A stretch of 64,000 bases of DNA, taken from Jezberella montanilacus (GTDB lineage: Bacteria; Pseudomonadota; Gammaproteobacteria; Burkholderiales; Burkholderiaceae_B). Each line of letters starts with the position of its first letter. The first letter of the stretch is position 1. Below the pieces are notes generated by a model that ran no database searches, was not told the DNA's origin, and worked only from the letters and a program-made list of their open reading frames with translations. The DNA lies in NCBI RefSeq assembly GCF_003003055.1, contig NZ_PVTV01000012.1:310001-374000 (forward strand), read 5' to 3'. The position numbers and the translations under genes are program-made. This document shows, piece after piece, positions 16,786 to 24,979 of the stretch.

Positions 16786-16956
16786 CTACGATGAAACTCG
16801 GTCGATTAAGTCTGCGTGATGGTCAATATTCAGAAAGAAAAAATTCGTTTCAATTGTAGATTCACTCATCAGACTAAACTCTTCGAGTAAGTTTTTCTTG
16901 ATGATGTAGGATCGATACCCAAGTGATTTAAATAAGTTAAATATCTCGTTTGACCG
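16786..16956 (-). pseudogene. C-terminal remnant of an FkbM-like methyltransferase
   Basis: On the reverse strand, 56 codons run between a TAG at 16959-16957 and a TAG at 16788-16786 with no start codon and ribosome-binding site. The translation (R-S-N-E-I-F-N-L-F-K-S-L-G-Y then T-N-F-F-F-L-N-I-D) resembles the C-termini of FkbM-family methyltransferases, which end with an E-x-F-x-L-F-x-S-L-G-Y helix followed by N-x-F-F-L. The N-terminal SAM-binding part is missing. The family assignment is tentative. Confidence 0.4.
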
Positions 16957-17037
16957 CTAGAGTTTAAAACGTATATTGACGATCTGGAGCAATCTCCACA
17001 CCCACGTGTGGCTGAAAAATAGGTGTGAATCAATTTG

Positions 17038-17883
17038 ATGTCTAAAAAAAAAATGACTGTGGTTCTAATCGTCTACAACAGGGCGGATAAAACACAGCAA
17101 ACGCTCGAGGCGTTAAAAAGAGCGAAGACTGTTGATCAGTGCAACCTTCTTGTTGTGCAGCAGATTGGCTCTGAAGAGGTGACCAAGCTAGTTAACGATA
17201 TTTCATGGATAGAAACCACACATCACTTAACTCAGTATCCGGAATGCACGAGCGTCAAATATCGTATCAATAGCAATGTGAGGAAGGGGCTTGAATCGGC
17301 CTTCGCTGAACCGGCTTGTGAATACGCACTAATCTTAGAAGATGATATTTTGCTCGGCTTTGATTTCCTGCATTTCTGTAATGTCATGCATGAGCGATAT
17401 CGTGATGATCCGAAATTCAAGGGAATAAACGCATTTTCTAAAGAAGGATACAGTGAAAGTCTGCTGTGGTCGTACGGTCAGTTTCGCTATGGTGTCGGCA
17501 AAGGATGGTCTATCAGCCGAAAGCAATGGGAAGCGGTACAAAAATATTGGATCCCTGGCGTCGATCAACACTTTGACTACCTAATCGAAGAATGGACGCG
17601 CGAGGGTTTTGTTGTGATGCCTTATTGCAGCCGATCTCTAGATATCGGCTGGGGCGAGGGAAGCTCGCATGGACCCAAGGACGAATTTGACGAGCACTGG
17701 GTCGCAATGAGAAAGAGCTGGGTCGGTAGCGATCCGTTTCCCCTGCAAGACTATCAATGCTTCGAAGACATGCCGTTTTCTTGGCGCAGCGACTGCGTGC
17801 CATACAAAAACAATTTCAGTCAGTTGTTCAGCCTTTACCGACTCAAAGCGAAGAACACCTTGAAAAGGATCCTTAAAAGATAG
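17038..17883 (+). CDS. Glycosyltransferase, GT2-like (GT-A fold)
   Basis: The 281-residue protein begins M-S-K-K-K-M-T-V-V-L-I-V-Y-N-R-A, the first strand of a GT-A nucleotide-binding domain. It carries A-L-I-L-E-D-D-I-L-L-G (about residue 100), the metal-binding D-x-D-equivalent EDD seen in GT2 and GNT-I-like enzymes. A later W-S-I-S-R segment and a histidine-rich loop may bind the acceptor. ATG 17038 is preferred over the TTG three bases before it. It follows the decayed zone by 80 bases and has a TTG/ATG start with no strong ribosome-binding site. It is convergent with the next gene. Donor and acceptor are unknown. Confidence 0.75.
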   Translation: MSKKKMTVVLIVYNRADKTQQTLEALKRAKTVDQCNLLVVQQIGSEEVTKLVNDISWIETTHHLTQYPECTSVKYRINSNVRKGLESAFAEPACEYALILEDDILLGFDFLHFCNVMHERYRDDPKFKGINAFSKEGYSESLLWSYGQFRYGVGKGWSISRKQWEAVQKYWIPGVDQHFDYLIEEWTREGFVVMPYCSRSLDIGWGEGSSHGPKDEFDEHWVAMRKSWVGSDPFPLQDYQCFEDMPFSWRSDCVPYKNNFSQLFSLYRLKAKNTLKRILKR

Positions 17884-17896
17884 TCTCTAAGTTAGG

Positions 17897-19330
17897 TTAG
17901 ATAAACTTAATCCGCCGAGCCGCGAAGACCACCATGCGCAGAAGCAGAACCCCGTGCTTCCAGCGTGAAATATTGGTCTCGCCATAGCGCCTAGCCCGGT
18001 AACGAATCGGCACTTCAAGAATCTTAAGATTCAGACGCGCTGCACCAAATAACAAGTCAAAGTCGCCGAACGGATCAAAATCACCGAAGTAGGCTCGGTT
18101 CGCAGCAATCCGATGATAATCGGCACGCGTCAGCACTTTTGTTCCGCAAAGCGTGTCGCGAATTGGTTGTCCCAGTAACCAGCTAAATGCCCACGAAAAA
18201 AACTTATTGCCGATTAAATTAGCAAAGCGCATCGCGTCGGCATCCATGGGATAAACGAGTCGGACACCGTTAACGAACTCAGCCTCATCGTTGACAATAA
18301 GGTCATAAAACCGAGGTAAATCCTCTGGGGGCACGGTAATATCAGCATCCAAGATCATTAGGATATCGCCGGTTGCAGCCTCAAATCCGGTGCGAACGGC
18401 ATCCCCCTTGCCTTTACCTGGTTGTTTCAGAAGGCGGCAATTTCTTTGTGGGTTCTTTTCGATCGCTCGTTCAATTGCTGCATAAGTGTCGTCAGTGGAG
18501 TTGCCCTCGACAAAGATGATTTCAGTGCCTGAACCCATCTCAGGGATTCGTGCCATAAGCTCATCAATATGACCTGATTCATTACGAGCAGCGACGACTA
18601 CTGACACAGACATCTCAGTATTTTTTTTTACGCTTAAGGGTCGCGCAACAATGAAGTTGGCCAGATCAAGGTGCCTAAACGGCCAAACCTTTGCAAGATA
18701 GCGGTTGCAAAGGGTGGTGAGCACGGGGACTTGAAACGGTAGAAGCACTTCGCTCCAGTGTCGCAAGGGCTCAAAGCCGGCAATCTCAAGCAAATTTTTC
18801 ATATCGTGCGTAGTCAGCCAGTTTTGTGGCAGAACGCGTGTCGCCCACTCCATATTTCGCGCTATAGAGAGTGGGATGTTCCAGAGGTGGCTATAGAAAT
18901 TAAAAATGACGCGCGTTTTGGGATGGCAGCATTTTTTGAGCTGACTTAAGACAGCCTGGACATCCCATAGATCGTTGACTAGCTCAGAGATGATGATGAA
19001 GTCGAACTTACGTCCGTCAAGAGAAAAGTCATGCGCATCTGCACAAATGAATTCAAGATTTGGGTGCGAAACGCGCGCCTGATCGATGATGGACTCACAG
19101 AAATCAATACCGACCCCTAGGGCGGGCTTTAATAAAGCCAGTAAATCACCTTGCGCACAACCGATCTCTAAAATACTCGCGCCCGTGGTTACTAAATGCC
19201 CGTAGATGTTAGCCAAGGCTTGATGGTAATAACCACCGAGGGATTGGCTTGGTTGATCAGCGCTCTGGCTCCAGGCATGCTGGCGTGCTTCGCGATACGC
19301 TTTAGCTTCTGTTTGAAAAGTCTCTTGCAT
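17897..19330 (-). CDS. Fusion: SAM-dependent methyltransferase plus GT2 glycosyltransferase
   Basis: This 477-residue protein has two catalytic modules. Residues about 45-200 form a class I methyltransferase (S-I-L-E-I-G-C-A-Q-G-D-L-L is motif I). Residues about 240-477 form a Dpm1-like GT2 domain: V-S-V-V-V-A-A-R-N-E-S-G-H, I-I-F-V-E-G-N-S-T-D-D-T, and L-M-I-L-D-A-D-I-T with the D-A-D metal site. Such GT2 domains often make polyprenyl-phosphate hexoses for membrane GT-C transferases. The ATG at 19330 comes one base after the stop of the GT-C gene upstream on the same strand, so the two are co-translated and may act as donor maker and donor user. The role of the fused methyltransferase is unknown. 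Confidence 0.85.
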   Translation of the reverse strand: MQETFQTEAKAYREARQHAWSQSADQPSQSLGGYYHQALANIYGHLVTTGASILEIGCAQGDLLALLKPALGVGIDFCESIIDQARVSHPNLEFICADAHDFSLDGRKFDFIIISELVNDLWDVQAVLSQLKKCCHPKTRVIFNFYSHLWNIPLSIARNMEWATRVLPQNWLTTHDMKNLLEIAGFEPLRHWSEVLLPFQVPVLTTLCNRYLAKVWPFRHLDLANFIVARPLSVKKNTEMSVSVVVAARNESGHIDELMARIPEMGSGTEIIFVEGNSTDDTYAAIERAIEKNPQRNCRLLKQPGKGKGDAVRTGFEAATGDILMILDADITVPPEDLPRFYDLIVNDEAEFVNGVRLVYPMDADAMRFANLIGNKFFSWAFSWLLGQPIRDTLCGTKVLTRADYHRIAANRAYFGDFDPFGDFDLLFGAARLNLKILEVPIRYRARRYGETNISRWKHGVLLLRMVVFAARRIKFI

Positions 19331-19331
19331 A

Positions 19332-20936
19332 TTATTGTGTGTTCAAGCCTGTGATTTGATAAATAGATTGTGCTTGACCGATAAAAATAGGCACAAGCTT
19401 AAAGACTTTTAATTGCTCGTATGCCTGATTGGTAACAAGCAATACATTTCGTTTTTCACTTAGGTCGTGTTCAACGATATCAAGGTTGTAAAAACCGTGA
19501 CCGCGAATGACGAGTTTACTAATCCAGATATTGAAGTCGTAAAAATTGGTAAGTAGAGCACCCACTTTCGGATCAGTGGCAGGTGCATAGCCCAGGCCGA
19601 AAGACATGGCGCACTGTGGTAGTCGACAGCCGTAAGTCCCGATCAAAATTGGGTTGTCAAACTTGGCGATAGCCGTCTGCACTTGAACCATGTCCGACTT
19701 AAACAGCTCGCGCTCTTCTGCAAGTTGCTTGTAAGAGCTATTCGCGGCACCCAACATTAATAAGACCCCGACAACACTAAGTAACGAAAAGGCTATTCGT
19801 TGCAGCTTCGCTCCCAGGCTTAGTTTAAATAGGCTGTTCAGCATCCACGCCGCCCCAGTTGCTTCAATGATGAGCGCAGGCACCATGTAGTGCGCCCCGG
19901 GATGCTTGAGCACGAGCATCGTCTGCCCAAGCATGACGATTAGCAATACGCTTGGGGTGTAGATGAGGTTCAAGAGTGTGTTGGACGAGTTTGCCCTGAT
20001 TGAGCTGCTTTTCTTGACCAATCTCAACAATAAAATGCCCAGCACCACACCACCCAAACATAGAGCAACCAAAAACCATAGGTCAAAGACATTTGTAAGT
20101 GAGCGAAGCGCGGGTCGTATTGTGCTGAGGTCGATAAACTCAGCTTTACCCGATCCATAATGACCAGAGTGGGTTGCAATACCACCCACCCAGTTAAAAA
20201 ATCGCGGCAGTGCTTTGATCATGGGCAGCACGCAAAAAAACCACGACACGAGCGCGGCACCAAAACTCAACAGGATCGCTCTAGGCGATTTGAGTAACAA
20301 CACTAAGGCAACCATCGGGATAAACGTCAGCTTGACTGCAACCCCAAAGCCGCAGAGCAATCCCGTCAAAATGGGGGTAACGCTATCTTTTTTACTGTTG
20401 GCGTCTTTGCTAAAAATTGAGGGGGCAAGCACCGCGACTAGCAGCATGGAGCCAAACATCAACAGGCTTTCTGGCTCAGGGTAGGCCATTCTTGCGAATA
20501 CAACGCCAAAAGCGACCGCGCATGCCTGAACAAAAATCCCAAGGCCCATCCGATTTGTGCTTTTAAGCACCCGGTCACCGAGAATATAAGACGCGGTGCA
20601 GTTCAGCACCACCAAGACGTAAGAGATAATTTGTAAATAGCGCTCTGGATGACTCCCCACAGAGATATCCAGTGCATCGTTAGACCAACCCATTAGCTTG
20701 GCAATTGACCAGCTGACGTATAAAACGCCAGCAATTAGCGTCTGAACGGGCGTGCCTGGATGATCAATATGGTAGGGCGAGTGGCCATTTAGTATCAGCA
20801 AGCCATTTAATAAATACTGGTAAGCTGGATCTGAATCTAAATAGAGTGGATATATTTTTTTTATAAAACAATATTGAATTATAAAAATAACAACTGGCAC
20901 AATTAGTAGCAGTGATCTAATTGAAGCTTTTTTCAT
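19332..20936 (-). CDS. Integral membrane glycosyltransferase (GT-C type), paralog A
   Basis: A 534-residue polytopic protein with about ten hydrophobic segments. Near the N-terminus it carries L-D-S-D-P-A-Y-Q-Y-L (first periplasmic loop acid motif of GT-C enzymes) and H-I-D-H-P-G-T-P-V-Q. A second gene at 30422-32080 shares D-P-A-Y-Q-Y-L, G-H-x-P-Y-H-x-D-H-P-G-T-P and the C-terminal layout, so the two are paralogs. The frame is open from GTG 20951, but ATG 20936 starts M-K-K-A-S-I-R before the first membrane segment. GT-C enzymes use polyprenyl-phosphate sugars at the periplasmic face. Neighbouring genes could supply either a Dpm-like hexose or D-arabinofuranose donor. Confidence 0.75.
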   Translation of the reverse strand: MKKASIRSLLLIVPVVIFIIQYCFIKKIYPLYLDSDPAYQYLLNGLLILNGHSPYHIDHPGTPVQTLIAGVLYVSWSIAKLMGWSNDALDISVGSHPERYLQIISYVLVVLNCTASYILGDRVLKSTNRMGLGIFVQACAVAFGVVFARMAYPEPESLLMFGSMLLVAVLAPSIFSKDANSKKDSVTPILTGLLCGFGVAVKLTFIPMVALVLLLKSPRAILLSFGAALVSWFFCVLPMIKALPRFFNWVGGIATHSGHYGSGKAEFIDLSTIRPALRSLTNVFDLWFLVALCLGGVVLGILLLRLVKKSSSIRANSSNTLLNLIYTPSVLLIVMLGQTMLVLKHPGAHYMVPALIIEATGAAWMLNSLFKLSLGAKLQRIAFSLLSVVGVLLMLGAANSSYKQLAEERELFKSDMVQVQTAIAKFDNPILIGTYGCRLPQCAMSFGLGYAPATDPKVGALLTNFYDFNIWISKLVIRGHGFYNLDIVEHDLSEKRNVLLVTNQAYEQLKVFKLVPIFIGQAQSIYQITGLNTQ

Positions 20937-21025
20937 TAGATATCCAAGCACCCGAGGCGAGTAGCGTATATTCGGCGCTGAAGTTGACCGTACCGCTACC
21001 CGATATTTAGCCCCAAAGTATACAC

Positions 21026-22324
21026 ATGAATAGAATCAAGCTTCGCGGGTTTTATCAAGGCTATCGCTTATCAATAGGGCTATTCGTGTTCTGGTTTCTT
21101 TACCTCTTTGTATTGACTCGATATGCGCTTTGGTCGCATGTCGGGGTTTCGCATATGGAGCCCCTGTTTGCAGATCTTCACGCGATCTTGAGCGCCATAG
21201 ACTGCAACGGGCGTGGCATTAACGTCTTTGAGACCAACCCCTGTGACGTGGCGGGTCGAGTCCACGTGTACGGGAGTCTCTGGCTTTCTCTAGGCCAGTT
21301 GGGGCTTGGGTCAGCCCATTTATTTTCAAAGGGCTTTATTGTCGATATTGTTTTCATGGCTATCGCGGTCATGTTGCTTAAGCCATCGTCTAAGCGTGAG
21401 TTTGCAAAGAGTTGCCTAATTTTATTTTCACCAGCCGTTACTTTGGGGATTGAACGCGCCAACAACGACTTAATTGTTTTTAGCTTATTAGCTGTTAGTG
21501 CGCTTCTCTATGCGAAGAGAGATGGATTTGCCCAAGTGTCTAGCCTGGTGATTATTTATTTATCAGCACTTTTAAAATTTTATCCATCCGTGTTGCTCGC
21601 TTCATCTTTGATTATTCTTAAGCGCAATATAAAAGAGTTGATAGTCTTCAAACTCGTCACGATCAGTCTATTTGCGATTTGGTTGACGACCAATCTAAAT
21701 GAGCTCTTATTGATTAAGGATATTGCCCCTAAACCCCTGGACTTTTATGCAACCGGGGCGAGAGCTTTGCTAGCGTATGTTGGGCGCCCTTACCCTTGGA
21801 TATTATCGATCCCCACACTGTGGTTGTTTAGTGGCTTTATCGCAGTCGTCGCAGTTGGTGCCATAGCCCTTGCATCTCGTTTGAAATCCGCTGACATACA
21901 ACCCAGCAGTTCGAGGTTCAACTACGTAATCTTCATTTTTGGGCTGTCGATATTATTTGCCACCTACGCACTCAATAGCAATTATGACTATCGCTGGGTG
22001 TTTTTTATATTTGCCATGCCTTTACTTTTTGATATTCAAAAAGCGAACGCTTCAGATTCGTTTGCAAGTCGAGTAGCGACTATTGGGCTAATTTGTGCGT
22101 CACTAACCATGTGGATGGAGGCCTTCAGGGCATCTGGTGTTTTCGGCTTGGTCAATATCAATGTGTTTTTTAATATTGGTCGATCAACATTTTCGATTGA
22201 ATTATTTCAACAATTTATTAAAGAATTCTCTGCGTGGGTTCTCTTTGCCATTCTCTTTGCCTTTGCAATCAAACAATCCCCATTTGCAATGCCACGATTA
22301 AACTGGCGACACCCGCGCCAGTGA
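21026..22324 (+). CDS. Membrane glycosyltransferase, GT87/DUF2029-like
   Basis: The 432-residue polytopic protein has the pattern of the DUF2029/GT87 family (polyprenol-phosphate mannose-dependent mannosyltransferases such as PimE). It shows an early periplasmic loop with an acidic residue (F-A-D-L-H), L-G-I-E-R-A-N-N-D-L-I-V-F in the middle, and A-L-L-K-F-Y-P-S in the next membrane segment. It is divergent from the GT-C gene on the left. Its last 56 bases overlap the DUF212 gene tail to tail. Sugar and acceptor are unknown; a polyprenyl-phosphate donor at the periplasmic side is the family expectation. Confidence 0.72.
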   Translation: MNRIKLRGFYQGYRLSIGLFVFWFLYLFVLTRYALWSHVGVSHMEPLFADLHAILSAIDCNGRGINVFETNPCDVAGRVHVYGSLWLSLGQLGLGSAHLFSKGFIVDIVFMAIAVMLLKPSSKREFAKSCLILFSPAVTLGIERANNDLIVFSLLAVSALLYAKRDGFAQVSSLVIIYLSALLKFYPSVLLASSLIILKRNIKELIVFKLVTISLFAIWLTTNLNELLLIKDIAPKPLDFYATGARALLAYVGRPYPWILSIPTLWLFSGFIAVVAVGAIALASRLKSADIQPSSSRFNYVIFIFGLSILFATYALNSNYDYRWVFFIFAMPLLFDIQKANASDSFASRVATIGLICASLTMWMEAFRASGVFGLVNINVFFNIGRSTFSIELFQQFIKEFSAWVLFAILFAFAIKQSPFAMPRLNWRHPRQ

Positions 22325-22697
22325 TGGCACCTGCCAGGATCTCGATACGAGTGTGCCCCATGCGTTCTCTTAAACGAGACTGACCGTCGTCAAAGGGTTG
22401 AGATAGTTTGTTGATTGCAGCAGCTTGCTTACCAACCTGCTTTCTTAAACTTGAGGCGTCAAGCATAACGATAAAAGCTAAGGTAACTGCGACCCCAAAC
22501 GCGGGATGCTGAATCCCTTCTTTGAGGGCGATCAGTGTAACCATGCTGCAGACAATGGCACTATGGTTACTGGGAAGCCCGCCATAGCCAATCAAGTTGA
22601 ACGCTAATCGCCTGGCTCTTAAGCTATTGACAAGAAATTTTAGACAACCAGCGACCAGCCAGGCGATAAATGGGGTCAGAATGTATGAAAGATCCAT
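22269..22697 (-). CDS. DUF212 / PAP2-related membrane phosphatase candidate
   Basis: The 142-residue protein has the DUF212 (acid phosphatase/vanadium haloperoxidase-related) motifs: G-G-L-P-S-N-H-S-A near residue 40, a D-A-S-S-L-R segment, and R-E-R-M-G-H-T-R-I-E near the end. ATG 22697 lies two bases after the UbiA stop (TGA AA ATG) and is the natural start; longer open-frame starts at 22721 and 22766 sit inside the UbiA gene. Co-translation with the phosphoribosyltransferase suggests it may remove the 5-phosphate from the polyprenyl-phosphoryl phosphoribose product, the job proposed for the PAP2-like protein next to ubiA in mycobacteria. That role is inference. The 3' end overlaps the GT87-like gene. 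Confidence 0.78.
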   Translation of the reverse strand: MDLSYILTPFIAWLVAGCLKFLVNSLRARRLAFNLIGYGGLPSNHSAIVCSMVTLIALKEGIQHPAFGVAVTLAFIVMLDASSLRKQVGKQAAAINKLSQPFDDGQSRLRERMGHTRIEILAGAITGAGVASLIVALQMGIV

Positions 22698-22699
22698 TT

Positions 22700-23578
22700 T
22701 CAGGCTGGCCAAAGTGCCCATGCGCAGGCGGCGCACCACACGACGATCGTTATCAATAGTGGCCAATCTGCCAAAAAAGCGTCTGTTGGTGATTCACCCG
22801 CATCCAGTACATCCACGACATACCAATAGCGAAAGAGCCCGAATAGTACGAGGGGTACAGTCACGATCAACTCAGGGCGGCTGGACATCACGAACATACT
22901 GTAGAACACCAGCGCACAAGTGGCGGACATCTCTGCGTATTTGTCAACAAGCGGTTTTGTGTATTTGGATAAGACTGCTCGGCCCTCAGTGCCACTAAGA
23001 CTGAGTTCTTGGCTACGCTTAATCGCGGCCAAATATAAGGCTAGGCAAAGTGTGGTCACAAACATCCAGCCAGAGACGGGCGCATTCAGTGCGACTGCAC
23101 CTGCAAGAACCCTAAGAACGAACCCGATTGCGATCGTGAAAATATCAACCACAGGCTGGTGCTTAAGAATAAACGTATAAGCTAAATTCAGACAGCTATA
23201 TCCCACGATCACCATGATAACTTTGGGCTCAACGATATAGCCAGCGATCAGGCCACCATAAAGACAGACAAGTACACAAAGTGCCAGTGATATGGGGATG
23301 GTCCCAGCAGCTAGAGGCCGAGACTTAGACTTGGTTGGATGCAGGCGATCTCGATTGATATCTTTGAGATCATTAACAATGTAGGTTGCGGATGACGCTA
23401 GGCAAAAAAGCACAGCAGCTAAGACTGCGCTTTTAAGTGATGCAGGGTTGGTGAACCGTCCCGTAAAGAGCAACGGAGCCAATACAAACCCGTTTTTGAC
23501 CCATTGTTTAATTCGAATAAGCTTGAAGAGATCTTTAACAAGCGCCCCTGCTGGTTTTTTTGAGTCGTTGACGTGCAT
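22700..23578 (-). CDS. UbiA-type decaprenyl-phosphate phosphoribosyltransferase
   Basis: The 292-residue membrane protein has about eight hydrophobic segments and the UbiA metal/substrate motif N69-D70-x2-D73-x3-D77-x2-H80. It is followed by P-T-K-S-K-S-R-P-L-A-A-G, the signature of the branch that transfers 5-phosphoribose from PRPP to decaprenyl phosphate (Rv3806c-like) rather than a quinone ring prenyltransferase. The N-terminal L-I-R-I-K-Q-W-V-K-N is also typical of this branch. DprE1 and DprE2 genes start 98 bases away on the other strand, which fixes the pathway: decaprenylphosphoryl-D-arabinofuranose. The product is made at the inner membrane, with the active site facing the cytoplasm in known members. 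Confidence 0.88.
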   Translation of the reverse strand: MHVNDSKKPAGALVKDLFKLIRIKQWVKNGFVLAPLLFTGRFTNPASLKSAVLAAVLFCLASSATYIVNDLKDINRDRLHPTKSKSRPLAAGTIPISLALCVLVCLYGGLIAGYIVEPKVIMVIVGYSCLNLAYTFILKHQPVVDIFTIAIGFVLRVLAGAVALNAPVSGWMFVTTLCLALYLAAIKRSQELSLSGTEGRAVLSKYTKPLVDKYAEMSATCALVFYSMFVMSSRPELIVTVPLVLFGLFRYWYVVDVLDAGESPTDAFLADWPLLITIVVWCAACAWALWPA

Positions 23579-23675
23579 GGGGGTTAAAATCCGCAGTCGT
23601 TGAAATAACGATCTATTTTCGCATTAATCCGCGGGCGCGTAAAACAATAAGGAATCGAGTAATGGGTGGTGTGTC
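23579..23675. promoter_or_regulatory. Divergent spacer between the UbiA and DprE1 genes
   Basis: These 97 bases must carry promoters for both halves of the arabinofuranose-donor pathway. A small inverted repeat (TCGTT-GAAAT-AACGA, near 23600) lies in the middle. No convincing -35/-10 pair is visible. Confidence 0.3.
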
Positions 23676-24977
23676 GTGAGACCCGTTTCATCTTGGGGGC
23701 GATTAAGCCGAGCCTCTTACGAAGTGAAATATTGCTCAAGTATTTCTCACGCAGCGAATGCGATCAAGTTGGCCAAGCCGGGTATCCCATTTGGTAACGG
23801 TCGAAGCTACGGTGACGCTTGTTTAAATCAGGACGGTTATCTTTGGGCCACGAGAGCCCTCGATTATTTCAGCTCGTTTGATCAGCAAACGGGTCTTTTA
23901 AGGTGCGAGGCTGGCGTCTTACTCAAGGATATTCAAGCCTTGGTCGTGCCAAATGGCTGGATGTTGCCTGTCACGCCGGGTACGCAGTTGATTACCGTTG
24001 GTGGCGCAATTGCCAATGATGTCCATGGCAAGAATCATCACCGACAGGGATCCTTCTCGGACCATATCACTCGCCTAACGCTGTTGAGAACCGATGGCGA
24101 AGTGATCGAATGCGGGCCTCAGCTAAACCACGACTGGTTTGTTGCGATCGTTGGTGGCATTGGCTTAACCGGTTTGATTGTTGAGGCTGAAATACAGCTC
24201 AAGAGAGTTCCTGGCCCGTGGTTGACGACTGAAACAATCCCTTACGCCAATATTGTCGAGTTTTTCAAACTTGCGGATGACTCTGAAGCCGATTGGGAAC
24301 ATACGGTCTCGTGGATAGATTGTCTTGCTGGAAATGGCGGTAGAGGTTTGTTCATGCGAGGAAACCATCGCCCTGTCATTGCTGAAGCACGCCTTAAGAA
24401 AAAGCAGTCTCGCATCCCCTTTGTTCCACCGATCTCATTGGTCAATAAACTTACCCTGAGGCCATTTAACGAAGCATATTATTGGTTGAACAAGCGTAAA
24501 GCGGGTGAACAAACGACCGTGCACTATCAGCCATTCTTTTATCCCCTGGATAATCTGCAAGACTGGAACAAAATGTATGGTCCTCAAGGGTTCTACCAGT
24601 ATCAAAGCGTGGTACCCCGAGATGTGGGCCAGGACGCAATCACTGAAATGCTTAAGCAAATTGGCCAATCTGGTGAAGGCTCATTTCTAGCAGTGTTAAA
24701 GACCTTCGGTGATCGAGAGTCAGTCGGCCTCTTGAGTTTCGCGCAACCCGGTGTGACTTTGGCATTAGATTTCCCGAACAAGGGCGTAAAAACGCTTAAA
24801 TTGTTTGAGCGGCTAGATCAGATCATAAGTGAGGCTAAGGGTCGGATTTATCTTGCTAAAGATGCTCGAATGCCTAAGTCGTTATTTGAAAGTGGTTACC
24901 CAAGGTTTCAAGAGCTTATCAAGTATCGAGATCCTGGCATCAGTTCAGACATGTCGCGACGCCTATTTGGAATATAA
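23676..24977 (+). CDS. dprE1: Decaprenylphosphoryl-beta-D-ribose oxidase (DprE1-like FAD oxidoreductase)
   Basis: The 433-residue FAD-dependent oxidase oxidises the C2 hydroxyl of decaprenylphosphoryl ribose. Motifs seen are F-G-N-G-R-S-Y-G-D (FAD loop), T-P-G-T-Q-L-I-T-V-G-G-A-I-A-N-D-V-H-G-K-N (H117 equals H132 of the Mycobacterium enzyme) and L-A-K-D-A-R with K395, equivalent to catalytic K418. The position matching the benzothiazinone-target cysteine (C387) is alanine (A363, in A-L-D-F-P). The GTG start at 23676 is the only good one; an ATG at 23662 is out of frame. The dprE2 ATG comes two bases after its stop, so the pair is translationally coupled. Confidence 0.92.
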   Translation: MRPVSSWGRLSRASYEVKYCSSISHAANAIKLAKPGIPFGNGRSYGDACLNQDGYLWATRALDYFSSFDQQTGLLRCEAGVLLKDIQALVVPNGWMLPVTPGTQLITVGGAIANDVHGKNHHRQGSFSDHITRLTLLRTDGEVIECGPQLNHDWFVAIVGGIGLTGLIVEAEIQLKRVPGPWLTTETIPYANIVEFFKLADDSEADWEHTVSWIDCLAGNGGRGLFMRGNHRPVIAEARLKKKQSRIPFVPPISLVNKLTLRPFNEAYYWLNKRKAGEQTTVHYQPFFYPLDNLQDWNKMYGPQGFYQYQSVVPRDVGQDAITEMLKQIGQSGEGSFLAVLKTFGDRESVGLLSFAQPGVTLALDFPNKGVKTLKLFERLDQIISEAKGRIYLAKDARMPKSLFESGYPRFQELIKYRDPGISSDMSRRLFGI

Positions 24978-24979
24978 CA

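Noticed and set aside
24336-24343. GGCGGTAG, identical to the ops/JUMPstart core
   Set aside because: It is inside the dprE1 coding sequence, far from an operon start, with no extended JUMPstart context.
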